A DNA stretch of 64,000 nt from [Actinomadura] parvosata subsp. kistnae (GCF_900323885.1 NZ_OOHJ01000018.1:1165001-1229000), one strand, 5' to 3'; shown: positions 18,228-26,682, numbered from the stretch's first letter. Made by a program: numbers and translations. Notes: a model not told the origin generated them from the letters alone.

Positions 18228-19562
18228 GTGAGCGATCTTCCGCGCCGTGCTGTCACGCGTTCGGCCAAGCTGGCCACCCTTCCACTCGGTTTCGCCGGTC
18301 GCGCCGCCCTCGGCCTGGGCAAACGCATCGGGGGCAAGTCGGCGGAGATGGTGGCGCAGGAGGTTCAGCAGCGCACCGCCGAGCAGGTGTTCAAGGTGCT
18401 CGGCGAGCTCAAGGGCGGCGCCATGAAGCTGGGGCAGGCGCTGTCCATCTTTGAGGCGGCGCTGCCGCAGGAGATCGCCGGTCCCTATCGCGCCACGCTG
18501 ACGAAGCTCCAGGAGGCCGCACCGCCGCTGCCCGTGTCGACCGTCCACAAGGTCCTGACCGAGCAGCTGGGCGACGACTGGCGGGAGCACTTCCTGTCGT
18601 TCGACGACCAGCCGACGGCGGCGGCCTCCATCGGCCAGGTGCACAAGGCGGTGTGGCACGACGGCCGGGAGGTGGCCGTCAAGATCCAGTACCCGGGGGC
18701 CGGCAAGGCGCTGCTCGGCGACTTCTCGCAGCTCGCGCGGCTGGGCAAGCTGTTCGGCGTCCTGCTGCCGGGGCTCGACATGAAGTCCCTGCTGAGCGAG
18801 CTGCGCGAGCGCATCGCGGAAGAGCTCGACTACCTGCGAGAGGCGGAGGCCCAGCACGCCTTCGCCCTCGAGTTCGACGAAGACCCCGACTTCCACGTCC
18901 CCGACGTGGTCGCGGCCAACGAGATGGTGCTGGTCACCGAGTGGATGGAAGGCACCCCGCTGTCGCGCATCATCTCCGACGGTACCAAGGAGGAGCGCGA
19001 TCACGCGGGCCTGCTCTTCGTCCGCTTCCTGTTCTGCTCCCCCGCCCGCGTCGGGATGCTGCACGCCGACCCGCACCCCGGCAACTTCCGCATGCTCCCC
19101 AACGGCAAGCTCGGCATCCTCGACTTCGGCGCCGTCAACCGCCTGCCCGACGGCTACCCCAAGGCGTTCGGCCAGCTCACCCGCATCTTCAACCAGGGCG
19201 ACATGGAAACCGTCATGGCGGGCCTGCGCCAGGAGGGGTTCATCCGCCAGGACATCGACATCGACCCCGACGCGCTGCGCGCCTTCCTCGCCCCGTACGT
19301 GGAGCCGACGGCGGTGGAGGAGTTCACGTTCAGCCGCGAGTGGCTCCAGGCCCAGGCGGCCCGCGTCGCCGATCTCCGCCCCACCAACGTCGTCCGCCAG
19401 CTCAACCTCCCACCGTCATACGTCCTCATCCACCGCGTGCACGCGGCCGGCGTCGGCGTGCTCTGCCAGCTCGGCACCACCGCCCGCTTCCGAGACGAGG
19501 TGATCCGCTGGGTCCCCGGCTTCGCCGACGACCCCGACGACCAACCACTACCGATCGGCTAG
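18228..19562 (+). CDS. ABC1/AarF/UbiB family atypical kinase
   Basis: A 444-aa ABC1-family protein (Rv3197 type). Family motifs are the Ala/Lys-rich loop GGAMKLGQALSIFE (KxGQ-type), the VAVKIQYPG ATP-site lysine, the LDYLREAEAQ segment, and DPHPGNF as the metal-binding catalytic loop. In other organisms such proteins act in quinone or lipid metabolism; in Mycobacterium the whiB7-linked homologue has been associated with macrolide resistance. Start GTG at 18228; it follows the ThiF-like gene by 78 nt on the same strand. Confidence 0.9.
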   Translation: MSDLPRRAVTRSAKLATLPLGFAGRAALGLGKRIGGKSAEMVAQEVQQRTAEQVFKVLGELKGGAMKLGQALSIFEAALPQEIAGPYRATLTKLQEAAPPLPVSTVHKVLTEQLGDDWREHFLSFDDQPTAAASIGQVHKAVWHDGREVAVKIQYPGAGKALLGDFSQLARLGKLFGVLLPGLDMKSLLSELRERIAEELDYLREAEAQHAFALEFDEDPDFHVPDVVAANEMVLVTEWMEGTPLSRIISDGTKEERDHAGLLFVRFLFCSPARVGMLHADPHPGNFRMLPNGKLGILDFGAVNRLPDGYPKAFGQLTRIFNQGDMETVMAGLRQEGFIRQDIDIDPDALRAFLAPYVEPTAVEEFTFSREWLQAQAARVADLRPTNVVRQLNLPPSYVLIHRVHAAGVGVLCQLGTTARFRDEVIRWVPGFADDPDDQPLPIG

Positions 19563-19942
19563 CCCTATCACCGCCTCGGACACCCGCCCTTCTTGATTCG
19601 CGGACGCACTCAACCACGCCGGGGCATGCCACCGCGCACGCCCTGTCGCGAGATGACACCCGCGGCGGGGACAGACGCACACGCATCGCCGGGCAGCCAT
19701 AGCCCTCGGCTGCGCTGTCAACAGACGAATCGGCTCCGAGAGGGCAAAACGAGGAACGGCGAAGGGGTAGTGCGGGCGCGAGGTGCGTCGCGTCGGAGAT
19801 GGCGCGAATCTGAGACACGGCGCGCGAGAGGCGGCGAGTACGAGGCACGGTCCTCGCGCTAGGGGAAGTACGAGACGCAGGCGTGCGCGGTAGTGCGTAC
19901 GCCTGCGTCTATGTGCAGGCGCAGCAGGCATGAGGGCGACGC
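19563..19942. other. Non-coding gap between convergent genes
   Basis: About 380 bp between the convergent ABC1 kinase and TetR genes. I see no coding sequence with a ribosome binding site. The only clear element is the 12-bp hairpin at 19873-19910. Confidence 0.6.
19873..19910. terminator. Hairpin, probable bidirectional terminator
   Basis: AGACGCAGGCGT (19873-19884) and ACGCCTGCGTCT (19899-19910) are perfect 12-bp arms around a 14-nt loop, placed between two convergent genes. There is no T-run, so termination is inferred from position. Confidence 0.55.
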
Positions 19943-20653
19943 TTACGCGTCGTCAAGGCTCGGGCAGTGCACCGGCGCGCAAGGGGCGGGCGACGCGTAG
20001 AGTGCGAGGCCCGACAGGGGTTGATCAGGTGAGGCCCCGAGGAGGGACTGGACGCCTTCGGTGAGGATGCGTTCGCCCTCCTCGCGGGAGTTCAGGAACC
20101 AGCCTGGTAGTGGGGTGCGGAGCGAGCAGGTGAGCTCGATGCTCACCAGGCCGTGGATCGTGGTCCAGATGAGGTACGCCGAGCGCTGCGGGTTCGACGA
20201 TTGGATGAGGCCAGCCTGGGCGGCTGCGGCCGTGGCTTCGGTGAGCAGGCCGAAGCAGTGGTGGAGGGCCTCGTGGCGTTGCTCCGGTGACGGGTCGAAG
20301 TCGGGGAGCGGGCGCTCGAACATCAGCGCGTACAGGGCCGGGTCGGTCAGGGCGAACCGCCTGTAGCCGTACGCCACCGCCATGATCCTGGCCCTCGGGT
20401 CCGTGTGGCCGTTCAGGGAGCTGGTCATCGCCTCGTGGAGGAGGTGGAAGCCGTGCTCGTAGATCGCTTCCAGGAGGCCGGCGCGGCTGCCGAAGCAGGT
20501 GTAGATGCCCATGGTGGAGGTGGCGGCGGCGTCTGCCACGCGGCGCAGGGTGAGGTAGGGGGCGCCTTGTTCGCGTAGGACGCGCATGGCGGCGTCCAAG
20601 AGGTCCTGGCGCAGTGCGCCGAGTTCTTTCGAGGTGCTTACGGCTCTCGGCAC
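19943..20653 (-). CDS. TetR family transcriptional regulator
   Basis: A 236-aa TetR repressor. The N-terminal helix-turn-helix reads LTLRRVADAAATSTMGIY, followed by FGSRAGLLEAIYEHG. The C-terminal ligand domain resembles the TetR_C_33/WHG type (YALMFERPLPDF). The last 30 residues (after GASPDQP) look unconserved. GTG start at 20653. Two palindromes lie just upstream (20663-20700), so it is probably autoregulated. The nearest non-overlapping target is the membrane protein gene at 21334. Confidence 0.88.
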   Translation of the reverse strand: MPRAVSTSKELGALRQDLLDAAMRVLREQGAPYLTLRRVADAAATSTMGIYTCFGSRAGLLEAIYEHGFHLLHEAMTSSLNGHTDPRARIMAVAYGYRRFALTDPALYALMFERPLPDFDPSPEQRHEALHHCFGLLTEATAAAAQAGLIQSSNPQRSAYLIWTTIHGLVSIELTCSLRTPLPGWFLNSREEGERILTEGVQSLLGASPDQPLSGLALYASPAPCAPVHCPSLDDA

Positions 20654-20662
20654 ACTCTCACT

Positions 20663-20700
20663 TTATCGGGCGATAACGAGCATCATAACAAGCGTTATCG
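20663..20700. promoter_or_regulatory. Two overlapping palindromes, candidate TetR operator
   Basis: TTATCG-GG-CGATAA (20663-20676) overlaps CGATAACG (20671-20678), which pairs with CGTTATCG at 20693-20700. The three half-sites share the core CGATAA. The first palindrome starts 10 nt upstream of the tetR start codon. Confidence 0.65.
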
Positions 20701-20929
20701 CGGGCTTGGCGGGGTGAGGAGACCAAGGGCATACGAGGTGAGGCGGAGTGAAGGGCAAGGCAGAGCACAGGAAGAAGGGCTGCGAGCGAAGGCGAGGAAG
20801 GACGGGCGGTGAGCGAGCGGATAGTGAGCGAAGCAAAGGGGCAGGGCGAAGCGCGCGTAGGGGGATGGGTGGCGCAAGGGAGATGGGCGAACCGAGGGGG
20901 CGGAGCAAGGCGGGCGGCGTAAGACGGCC

Positions 20930-21300
20930 GGGTGTGGGAGGCGGGTAACGAGGCGGGTGGCGGAGGCGGCGAAGCGAAGGGCGGGCGAGCGGGCGGCGAA
21001 GTGAGCCGAAGGGAGCGCGGGAGCGAAGCGCGGGAGCGAAGCGCGGGAGCGAAGCGCGGGAGCGAAGCGCGGGAGCGAAGCGCGGGGACAGGTGATGAGG
21101 CGTGAGGGAGGAGGGCGGAGCGGGGGCGGTGTTGATGGGGCAGGGCGAGCTGGGCAAGGCAGGTGGCGGGGTGCGGGAGCGAAGCGCGGGGACGAAGCGC
21201 GCGGATGAGCGATGAGGCGTGAGGGAGGAGGGCGGAGCGGGGGCGGGTGTTGATGGGGGCAGGGCGAGCGGGGGCAAGGCAGGTGGCGGGGTGCGATGGG
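20930..21300. repeat. Purine-rich minisatellite: 13-bp array and a 117-bp duplication
   Basis: GGGAGCGAAGCGC is repeated five times perfectly at 21019-21083 and once more at 21175-21187. A longer near-duplicate runs 21094-21179 and 21211-21298 (both begin GATGAGGCGTGAGGGAGGAG and end AGGTGGCGGGGTGCG), period about 117 bp. The rest of 20700-21333 is similar purine-rich sequence with no gene supported by a ribosome binding site. Confidence 0.85.
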
Positions 21301-21333
21301 TGCGTCGCCGATCAATCAGGAAAGGGATCGTTC

Positions 21334-21927
21334 ATGGGTGTTCAGCGAGTTGCTGCTGTGGCGGGGTTCGGGTGTGCCGTGTTACTCGTCGTCAATGCGG
21401 GGCGGCGGGGTGGGTTAGTTCCTGAGACGGCGTTCACGCATGCCATCGCGCCGTTCGCGGCGCTCACCGGGCTGCTGGCGATCACCGGGATCTACCTGCT
21501 CATTCGGGAGCGGGCCGGGGTGCTGGGACTGGTGGGGTACGTGCTCAACTCGGCCGGGCTGGCTGGGGCGTTCGCGGTCGAGTACACGCTGCACTTCGTC
21601 TTTCCCTACCTCGGGAGCGGGACCGTGCGCGGGCTGCTGGCGGGTGGGACCGGGCGGGCGTTCCTGGTGACGTCGGTCGTGCTGCTGGTGGGGGTGCTGA
21701 CCTTCGCGGTGGCGGCGGGCAGGAGTGGGGTCATGCCGGTCGTGGGCGTGGTGCTCTACGCGGTGGGCATGGTGCCGGGGTCGCTCAGGAATCTGGTGCC
21801 GGAGCCGGTCTATCTGGGTGGGCTGGTGGCGGCGGGGGTCGGGGTCGCCTGGATGGCGGTGCGGCTCTGGGCGGCGGCCAAAGCGGAGGCAGAGAAGGCG
21901 CCGGTGATGGCGGTTGGGCAAGGGTGA
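21334..21927 (+). CDS. Polytopic membrane protein, DUF4386-like or unknown
   Basis: A 197-aa protein with about six hydrophobic helices, including VAGFGCAVLLVVNAG, FAALTGLLAITGIYLLI, VLLVGVLTFAVAAG and LGGLVAAGVGVAWMAVRLWAAA. Start ATG 21334, preceded by AGGAAAGGG. Function unknown. It may be the target of the TetR regulator encoded divergently at 19943-20653, although about 680 bp of repeat DNA separates them. Its C-terminus (VMAVGQG) lies inside a 20-bp tandem repeat. Confidence 0.75.
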   Translation: MGVQRVAAVAGFGCAVLLVVNAGRRGGLVPETAFTHAIAPFAALTGLLAITGIYLLIRERAGVLGLVGYVLNSAGLAGAFAVEYTLHFVFPYLGSGTVRGLLAGGTGRAFLVTSVVLLVGVLTFAVAAGRSGVMPVVGVVLYAVGMVPGSLRNLVPEPVYLGGLVAAGVGVAWMAVRLWAAAKAEAEKAPVMAVGQG

Positions 21928-21963
21928 TGGCGGTTAGGCAAGGGTGATGGCGGTTGGGCAAGG
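21903..21963. repeat. 20-bp tandem repeat at a gene 3' end
   Basis: GGTGATGGCGGTTGGGCAAG occurs three times with period 20 (21903, 21923, 21943). The first copy encodes the last residues of the membrane protein and the stop codon falls in the second copy. Confidence 0.85.
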
Positions 21964-22073
21964 TGAGTGAAGGCCTGGTGCCCGCCGAGTGGATGGGGCT
22001 GGCTGTCTCCACCGAGTGAAGTGGGGATCGCGGGGAGTCATGTCCCCGCTGAGTGGATGTGAAGGTGGGGACG

Positions 22074-22205
22074 AGGTGCTGTCCCTACTGAGTGGAGGCA
22101 GGGAGCAGGTGCTGTGCCTACTCGGTGGAGCGAGGAGCAGGTGCTGTGCCTACTCGGTGGAGGCGGGGGCCAGGTGCTGTCCCTATTCGGTGGAGGTGAG
22201 GATCG
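22074..22205. repeat. 33-bp tandem repeat, about four copies
   Basis: AGGTGCTGT begins at 22074, 22107, 22139 and 22172, each followed by a version of CCTACTCGGTGGAG. More degenerate copies extend up to about 22000. Nothing in 21964-22390 looks like a gene. Confidence 0.8.
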
Positions 22206-22391
22206 GGCCGTGTCCCAAAGTGGGCCGAAGGAGCGAGGGGTGAGGTAGCGGCTGGCACGACGGCTGAGCCAAGAAGCCAAGGAGCCAAGGAGCCGAGCCG
22301 GGGCGAGGGCCGTCCCGACTGTGTGAAGGCGAGGGGCGAGGGGCGTTCTCGCAAAGTGAGGTGCCGTCGCCACTGCGCGAGGGTGGCAAAG

Positions 22392-22426
22392 GGAAGAGCC
22401 GGGCGCAAGATGCGCCCGGCTCTTCC
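22392..22426. terminator. Perfect 16-bp hairpin
   Basis: GGAAGAGCCGGGCGCA, loop AGA, then TGCGCCCGGCTCTTCC. It lies downstream of the minus-strand gene at 22478 and closes the repeat-rich interval; it could serve transcripts from either side. Confidence 0.7.
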
Positions 22427-22442
22427 ATGTGACGGATCTGAC

Positions 22443-22475
22443 GGGGAGATCCTGCGCCGGCGGCAGGACCTCCCC
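22443..22475 (-). terminator. Hairpin after the whiB7 downstream gene
   Basis: On the minus strand GGGGAG-G-TCCTGC pairs with GCAGGA-T-CTCCCC. It starts 3 nt after the stop codon of the gene at 22478-22672. There is no T-run. Confidence 0.5.
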
Positions 22476-22477
22476 GA

Positions 22478-22672
22478 TCAGATCTGGCGGCTCAGGGCCT
22501 GGCGGAGACGGTCGTTCGCCCGCTTGACCTCCCGTCGCGCCCGCTGCACGCGGGTGACGCGCAGGATGAGACGCGCTTCCTCCGCCTCTCGGTGGAGGGT
22601 TTGTATTCGGTCGTTGACCAGGTCATGAATAAGATCCGGCACTGCGAGGCTCCTGCTCGGTCGAGTGGTCAT
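22478..22672 (-). CDS. Small basic helical protein, 64 aa, downstream of whiB7
   Basis: A 64-residue protein starting MTTRPSRSLAVPDLIHDLVN and ending RANDRLRQALSRQI. It is rich in Arg/Glu/Leu with heptad-like spacing, so a coiled coil is likely. It lies 50 nt downstream of whiB7 on the same strand and ends at a hairpin. The ribosome binding site is weak. I do not recognise the family; coding status is moderately supported by position and amino-acid pattern. Confidence 0.5.
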   Translation of the reverse strand: MTTRPSRSLAVPDLIHDLVNDRIQTLHREAEEARLILRVTRVQRARREVKRANDRLRQALSRQI

Positions 22673-22722
22673 CGTTTTGGTTCGCTTTCTGGTTCGTTGG
22701 TGCGTAGCGGTTGTGGTGGTGG

Positions 22723-22992
22723 TCAGGCGGCGACCGGGTGCTTGCGGGGACGGCCGCGCGGACGCTTGCGGGGAACGATCGTTCCCCTGAGGATCAGCTC
22801 GCCGCCCCAGACGCCCCACGGCTCCTCGCGCTCGAGCGCGCGGGCCAGGCAGGCCTTCTGGATCGGGCAGCCGCCGCAGAGTGCCTTGGCGAACTCGACG
22901 TCCTCCGGCGACTCGGCGAACCACAGGTCAGGGTCGGTACGACAGGGGATCTTGGCTTCGTCGATCAGGTCCATGATCGTCTTCGCCCCCAT
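22723..22992 (-). CDS. whiB7: WhiB7-type redox-sensitive transcription factor
   Basis: An 89-aa Wbl protein. Cys17, Cys39, Cys42 and Cys48 bind a [4Fe-4S] cluster; EPWGVWGGE (about 57-65) is the sigma-A-binding turn, and the C-terminal RPRGRPRKH is an AT-hook, the mark of WhiB7. In mycobacteria and streptomycetes WhiB7 activates intrinsic antibiotic-resistance genes. I chose the ATG at 22992 because AGGAGA lies 6 nt upstream; a longer start would add 15 residues. A strong terminator lies 70 nt upstream in the leader. Confidence 0.93.
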   Translation of the reverse strand: MGAKTIMDLIDEAKIPCRTDPDLWFAESPEDVEFAKALCGGCPIQKACLARALEREEPWGVWGGELILRGTIVPRKRPRGRPRKHPVAA

Positions 22993-23061
22993 CTGCTTTC
23001 TCCTTCGATCGATCTTTTGATCTGTTGGGTCGGGCACCTCGTAGGTGGTCGGGGATCGCGG

Positions 23062-23103
23062 ACAAACAAGAAGGCCGCGGATCCTGTGTGCGGATCCGCG
23101 GCC
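23062..23103 (-). terminator. Leader terminator (candidate attenuator) of whiB7
   Basis: On the minus strand GGCCGCGGATCC, a 7-nt loop, GGATCCGCGGCC, then TTCTTGTTTG. The arms are a perfect 12 bp. It lies between the small ORF at 23124-23390 and whiB7, about 70 nt upstream of the whiB7 start, leaving no obvious room for a separate promoter. whiB7 is known to be controlled by leader attenuation in Mycobacterium and Streptomyces. Confidence 0.75.
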
Positions 23104-23123
23104 TGGGGGCTGCTATGTGCCGG

Positions 23124-23390
23124 TCAGGTTATGACCGGAGCATCCCTCCAGGGTTGCGGACCGCACAGTCCACCCTTGGTGAGCTGGTTGGCCGGCAGTT
23201 CGATACGTGCCATGTAGACAGGAGCGCCTGGTGCGGCGGCCACGGCGACATGGGCGCGCGCGGAGAAGGCGGCGGCCTGGCTACGGGCAGACTTCTCCTG
23301 CCGCAGCTTGGCGGGCCCATCGGCGAGCCTCACCGAGTCACGGCATGCGAAGGCGAGCCACTGCGTGGCCGACATCTGAATGCTGATCAC
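23124..23390 (-). CDS. Small leader-region protein upstream of whiB7, 88 aa
   Basis: A GTG-started 88-aa reading frame (MISIQMSATQWLAFACRDSV at the start, PQPWRDAPVIT at the end). It is supported by an excellent Shine-Dalgarno, GGAGGTGA, 6 nt before the GTG. Its stop codon lies 20 nt before the leader terminator of whiB7. It could be an independent small gene, or the regulatory upstream ORF whose translation governs whiB7 read-through. It is longer than the uORFs described in other genera. No domain recognised. Confidence 0.5.
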   Translation of the reverse strand: MISIQMSATQWLAFACRDSVRLADGPAKLRQEKSARSQAAAFSARAHVAVAAAPGAPVYMARIELPANQLTKGGLCGPQPWRDAPVIT

Positions 23391-23450
23391 CGGGACTCAC
23401 CTCCACTCTCTGGATCGTCGGAACAAAGCCGTCCGACTCGCTTGACCATG

Positions 23451-23489
23451 ACCCTAAACCGGGAGGCCGGGAAGGGGCAACATATTTTC
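23451..23489 (-). promoter_or_regulatory. Candidate WhiB7-dependent promoter
   Basis: On the minus strand an A/T-rich block GAAAATAT is followed by G and then TTGCCC (-35, 23475-23480), an 18-nt spacer, and TAGGGT (-10, 23451-23456). An A/T-rich element beside the -35 is the described signature of WhiB7-bound promoters. Expected start of transcription is near 23444. Confidence 0.45.
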
Positions 23490-23504
23490 TACCTGCGATT
23501 TCGC

Positions 23505-24374
23505 CTATTTCGTGAGGCGAATCATGGCTTCCTGGACGACTGAGACCACGAGGTCACCCGACGCGGTGTACATCTCACCCCGCGCGAGCCCTCGCGCCCC
23601 CGCCGACCACGGTGACTCCTGAGCATAGAGCAACCAGTCGTCGGCCCTGAAGGGGCGGTGGAACCACATGGCGTGGTCGAGCGAGGCTCCCATGACGTTG
23701 GAGGCGCCCCAGGCCATGCCGTGGGCCAGCAGGATGGTGTCGACCAGCGTGAAGTCGGAGGCGTAGGCGGCCAGCACCACGTGCAGGAGCGGGTCGTCGG
23801 GCAGCTCGGCGTGGTAGCGGAACCACACGTTCGTCTGGGCGCTGCGCAGCTCGGGGTTCTGGAAGGCCTCCCACGTGAGCGGCGAGGCATAGCGCGCGTC
23901 CACGGGCCGGGGGCGGGTGAACCACTCGCGCAGCTCCGGCTGGTCGCCGACGAGCTCGTACATGCGGTCCTGGAACGTCGGCAGCGTCTCGGGGTCGGGC
24001 ACCGACGGCATCACCGACGCCTGGTGCGAGACGCCCTCCTCGAAGACGTGGAACGAGGCGGACATCGTGAAGATGGCCTTGCCGTGCTGCACGGCCACGA
24101 CCCGCCGCGTGGTGAACGAGCGGCCGTCGCGCAAGCGCTCGACGTTGTAGACGATCGGGATGGACGGGTCGCCGGGGCGGATGAAGTAGGCGTGCAGCGA
24201 GTGCACGTTCCGGTCTTTGGGGACCGTGCGGCCGGCCGCGACCAGGGCCTGCGCCGCCACCTGGCCGCCGAAGACGCGCTGGATGCGCTCTTCCGGGCTC
24301 CTGCCGCGGAAGATGTCGAGCTCGATCTGCTCCAGGTCGAGCAGGTCAAGGAGCTCCTTCAGCGCCGAGTTCAC
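23505..24374 (-). CDS. tesB: Acyl-CoA thioesterase II (TesB)
   Basis: A 289-aa double-hotdog thioesterase that hydrolyses acyl-CoA. Family signatures: FGGQVAAQALVAAGRTV, HSLHAYFIRPGDPSIPI, and the second-hotdog segment SLDHAMWFHRPFRADDWLLY. I chose the GTG at 24374 because GGAGGGG precedes it by 8 nt and the length then matches the family (about 286 aa). The gap of 114 nt downstream holds the whiB7 promoter candidate. Confidence 0.92.
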   Translation of the reverse strand: MNSALKELLDLLDLEQIELDIFRGRSPEERIQRVFGGQVAAQALVAAGRTVPKDRNVHSLHAYFIRPGDPSIPIVYNVERLRDGRSFTTRRVVAVQHGKAIFTMSASFHVFEEGVSHQASVMPSVPDPETLPTFQDRMYELVGDQPELREWFTRPRPVDARYASPLTWEAFQNPELRSAQTNVWFRYHAELPDDPLLHVVLAAYASDFTLVDTILLAHGMAWGASNVMGASLDHAMWFHRPFRADDWLLYAQESPWSAGARGLARGEMYTASGDLVVSVVQEAMIRLTK

Positions 24375-24480
24375 GTGTCCATCCCCTCCGTGGTCGCCAG
24401 TCCCCCAGACTGGTCTCTGGGACAAGTTTGACGTGTCGCCCATTTCACCCCATATGGGGGCCTGGTAGTGCCCCCAGGCG

Positions 24481-26529
24481 TTATGACCCTCGGCACAACT
24501 CCAGGACGGCCTCGCCGTACCGGTCGAGCTTGACCCGGCCGACCCCCGCGATCGACAGCAGCTCCTGCTCGGTGACCGGCGCGCGCTCGGCGATGGCCTG
24601 CAGCGTCACGTCGGTGAAGATGACGTACGGCGGCACCTTCGTCTCTTTGGCCGTGGCCGTGCGCCACGCCTTGAGGCGTTCGAGCAGCGCCTCGTCGTAG
24701 TCGGCGGGGCAGGTGGAGCACCGGCCCAGCTTCTGCTCGGTGGCGTTGACCAGCGTCTTGGCGCACACGCGGCAGCTCACCGGCGTGGCCACCTGGCGGC
24801 GCTCGCGCGAGGCGGACGGCGCCATGCGCGGCGGGGCCGAGGCGCGGCCGGTGAGGCCGTCGAGGAAGCGGGACGGGCGGCGGCTCTTGCGGCCCCCCGG
24901 CGCGCGGGCCAGCGCCCACGAGATCGACAGGTGCTCCCTGGCCCGGGTGACGCCGACGTACAGGAGCCGGCGCTCCTCCTCGATCTGGTCGGGCGTCTCG
25001 GCGTAGATGATCGGCAGCATGCCGTCGGTGACCCCGACGAGGAACACGGCGTCCCACTCCAGACCCTTGGCGGCGTGCAGCGAGGCCAGGGTGACGCCCT
25101 CGACGGGCGGCGCGTGCTGCTCGGAGGCGCGCCGCTCCAGCTCGGCGACGAACGCGGGCAGGTCGGCGCCCTCGGCCGCCATGTCCTCGGCCAGGTCCGC
25201 CAGGGCCTTGAGCGACTCCCACTTCTCCCGCGCCTTGCCGCCGCCGGGCGGCGCCGGGGTCAGGCCGATGCCGCTCAGGATGTGGTGGACCTCGGAGGCG
25301 AGGGGCTCGCCGGCGGCGGAGCGGGCCGCGCCGCGCAGCAGCACGACCGCCTGCCGGACCTCCGGCCGCTCGAAGAACCGCTCGGCGCCACGCAGCACGT
25401 ACGGGATCTCCGCCTTGGTCAGGGCCTCTTCGTACGCCTCCGACTGGGAGTTGACCCGGAACAGCACGGCGATCTCACGTGCCGGGACCCCCTTGTCGAG
25501 CAGCTTCCTGATGCCCCGGGCGACGCCGGCGGCCTCGGCGGGCTCGTCGTCGTACTCGGTGAAGGCCGGCTTGGGGCCGTCGGGCCGCTGGGCGACCAGC
25601 TCCAGGCGGTGCGGCGAGCGGCCCTTGGCGATCACGAGGTTGGCCAGGTTCACCACCTGGGGGGTGGAGCGGTAGTCGCGCACCAGCTTGATGACGGCCG
25701 CGTCGGGATGCTCGACCCCGAACCCGGTCAGGTAGCGGGGGCTGGCGCCGGTGAAGGAGTAGATGGTCTGGTTGGGGTCGCCGACCACGCAGATGTCGTC
25801 GCGGCCGCCGAGCCAGGTGTCGAGCAGCAGCTTCTGCAGCGGGTTGACGTCCTGGTACTCGTCGACGACGAAGTAGCGGTACTGCTGGCGGATCTGCGCC
25901 GCGACCTCCTGGTGCTCGGTCATGACGGCCGCGGTGAGCTCGAGGATGGTCTCGAAGTCGACCAGGTGGCGCTCGCGCCTGATCCGCTCGTACGCCTCGT
26001 AGACGCGGCTGACCTGCTCGGCCGGGATGGGCGGCGTGCGGTGGTACTTCGTGGCGGCGGCCACGTAGTCTTCCGGGCCGATCTGGGTGACCTTGGCCCA
26101 TTCGACCTCGGAGGCGATGTCGCGCAGCTCGGAGCGTTCGGGGGTGAGGCGCAGGCTGCGGCACGCCTCGCCGAGCACGGGCAGCTTCGACTCGATGACC
26201 GACGGGGCCGCGCCGCCGATCACGCGCGGCCAGAAGAAGGTGAGCTGGCGCAGCGCGGCGGCGTGGAACGTGCGGGCCTGCACGCCGGGCGCGCCGAGCG
26301 CGCGCAGCCGCTGGCGCAGCTCCCCCGCCGCGCGCGTGGTGAACGTCACAGCGAGGACGCTCTGCGCGTCGACCACCCCGCTGCGCACCGCGTACGCGAT
26401 GCGGTGGGTGATGGCCCTGGTCTTGCCGGTGCCCGCGCCGGCCAGCACGCACACCGGCCCGCGCACGGCCTCGGCGACAGCACGCTGCTCGGGGTCGAGC
26501 CCGGTCAGTACGTCGTCCGCGTCGTTCAC
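24481..26529 (-). CDS. uvrD2: ATP-dependent DNA helicase UvrD2
   Basis: A 682-aa SF1A 3'-5' helicase. Helicase motifs: AGAGTGKTRAI (Walker A), VVDEYQDVNPLQ (Walker B), VVGDPNQTIYSF (III), and LYVGVTRARE (VI). A tetracysteine element (CRVC and CSTC) links to a C-terminal HRDC domain (LSIAGVGRVKLDRYGEAVL), the architecture described for mycobacterial UvrD2. GTG start at 26529 preceded by GGGAGG. The neighbour at 26683 is divergent. Confidence 0.94.
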   Translation of the reverse strand: MNDADDVLTGLDPEQRAVAEAVRGPVCVLAGAGTGKTRAITHRIAYAVRSGVVDAQSVLAVTFTTRAAGELRQRLRALGAPGVQARTFHAAALRQLTFFWPRVIGGAAPSVIESKLPVLGEACRSLRLTPERSELRDIASEVEWAKVTQIGPEDYVAAATKYHRTPPIPAEQVSRVYEAYERIRRERHLVDFETILELTAAVMTEHQEVAAQIRQQYRYFVVDEYQDVNPLQKLLLDTWLGGRDDICVVGDPNQTIYSFTGASPRYLTGFGVEHPDAAVIKLVRDYRSTPQVVNLANLVIAKGRSPHRLELVAQRPDGPKPAFTEYDDEPAEAAGVARGIRKLLDKGVPAREIAVLFRVNSQSEAYEEALTKAEIPYVLRGAERFFERPEVRQAVVLLRGAARSAAGEPLASEVHHILSGIGLTPAPPGGGKAREKWESLKALADLAEDMAAEGADLPAFVAELERRASEQHAPPVEGVTLASLHAAKGLEWDAVFLVGVTDGMLPIIYAETPDQIEEERRLLYVGVTRAREHLSISWALARAPGGRKSRRPSRFLDGLTGRASAPPRMAPSASRERRQVATPVSCRVCAKTLVNATEQKLGRCSTCPADYDEALLERLKAWRTATAKETKVPPYVIFTDVTLQAIAERAPVTEQELLSIAGVGRVKLDRYGEAVLELCRGS

Positions 26530-26682
26530 CTGTGTATCCTCCCAGCCGCTGGCGGAGAACCACTTTATTCTGGCAACATGCGGGCCGACGTATGCTCGCA
26601 AAGCCTGCGTCATCAAGATGCAAAGGACTGGTCTTTTCCCCCACAATGGGGCCCGACCATGTGCATGGGGGAAAGGAAGGCC

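Noticed and set aside
20663..21315. Pro/Ser/Arg-rich repetitive frames on the minus strand
   Set aside because: Direct translation of the purine-rich minisatellite; no start signal.
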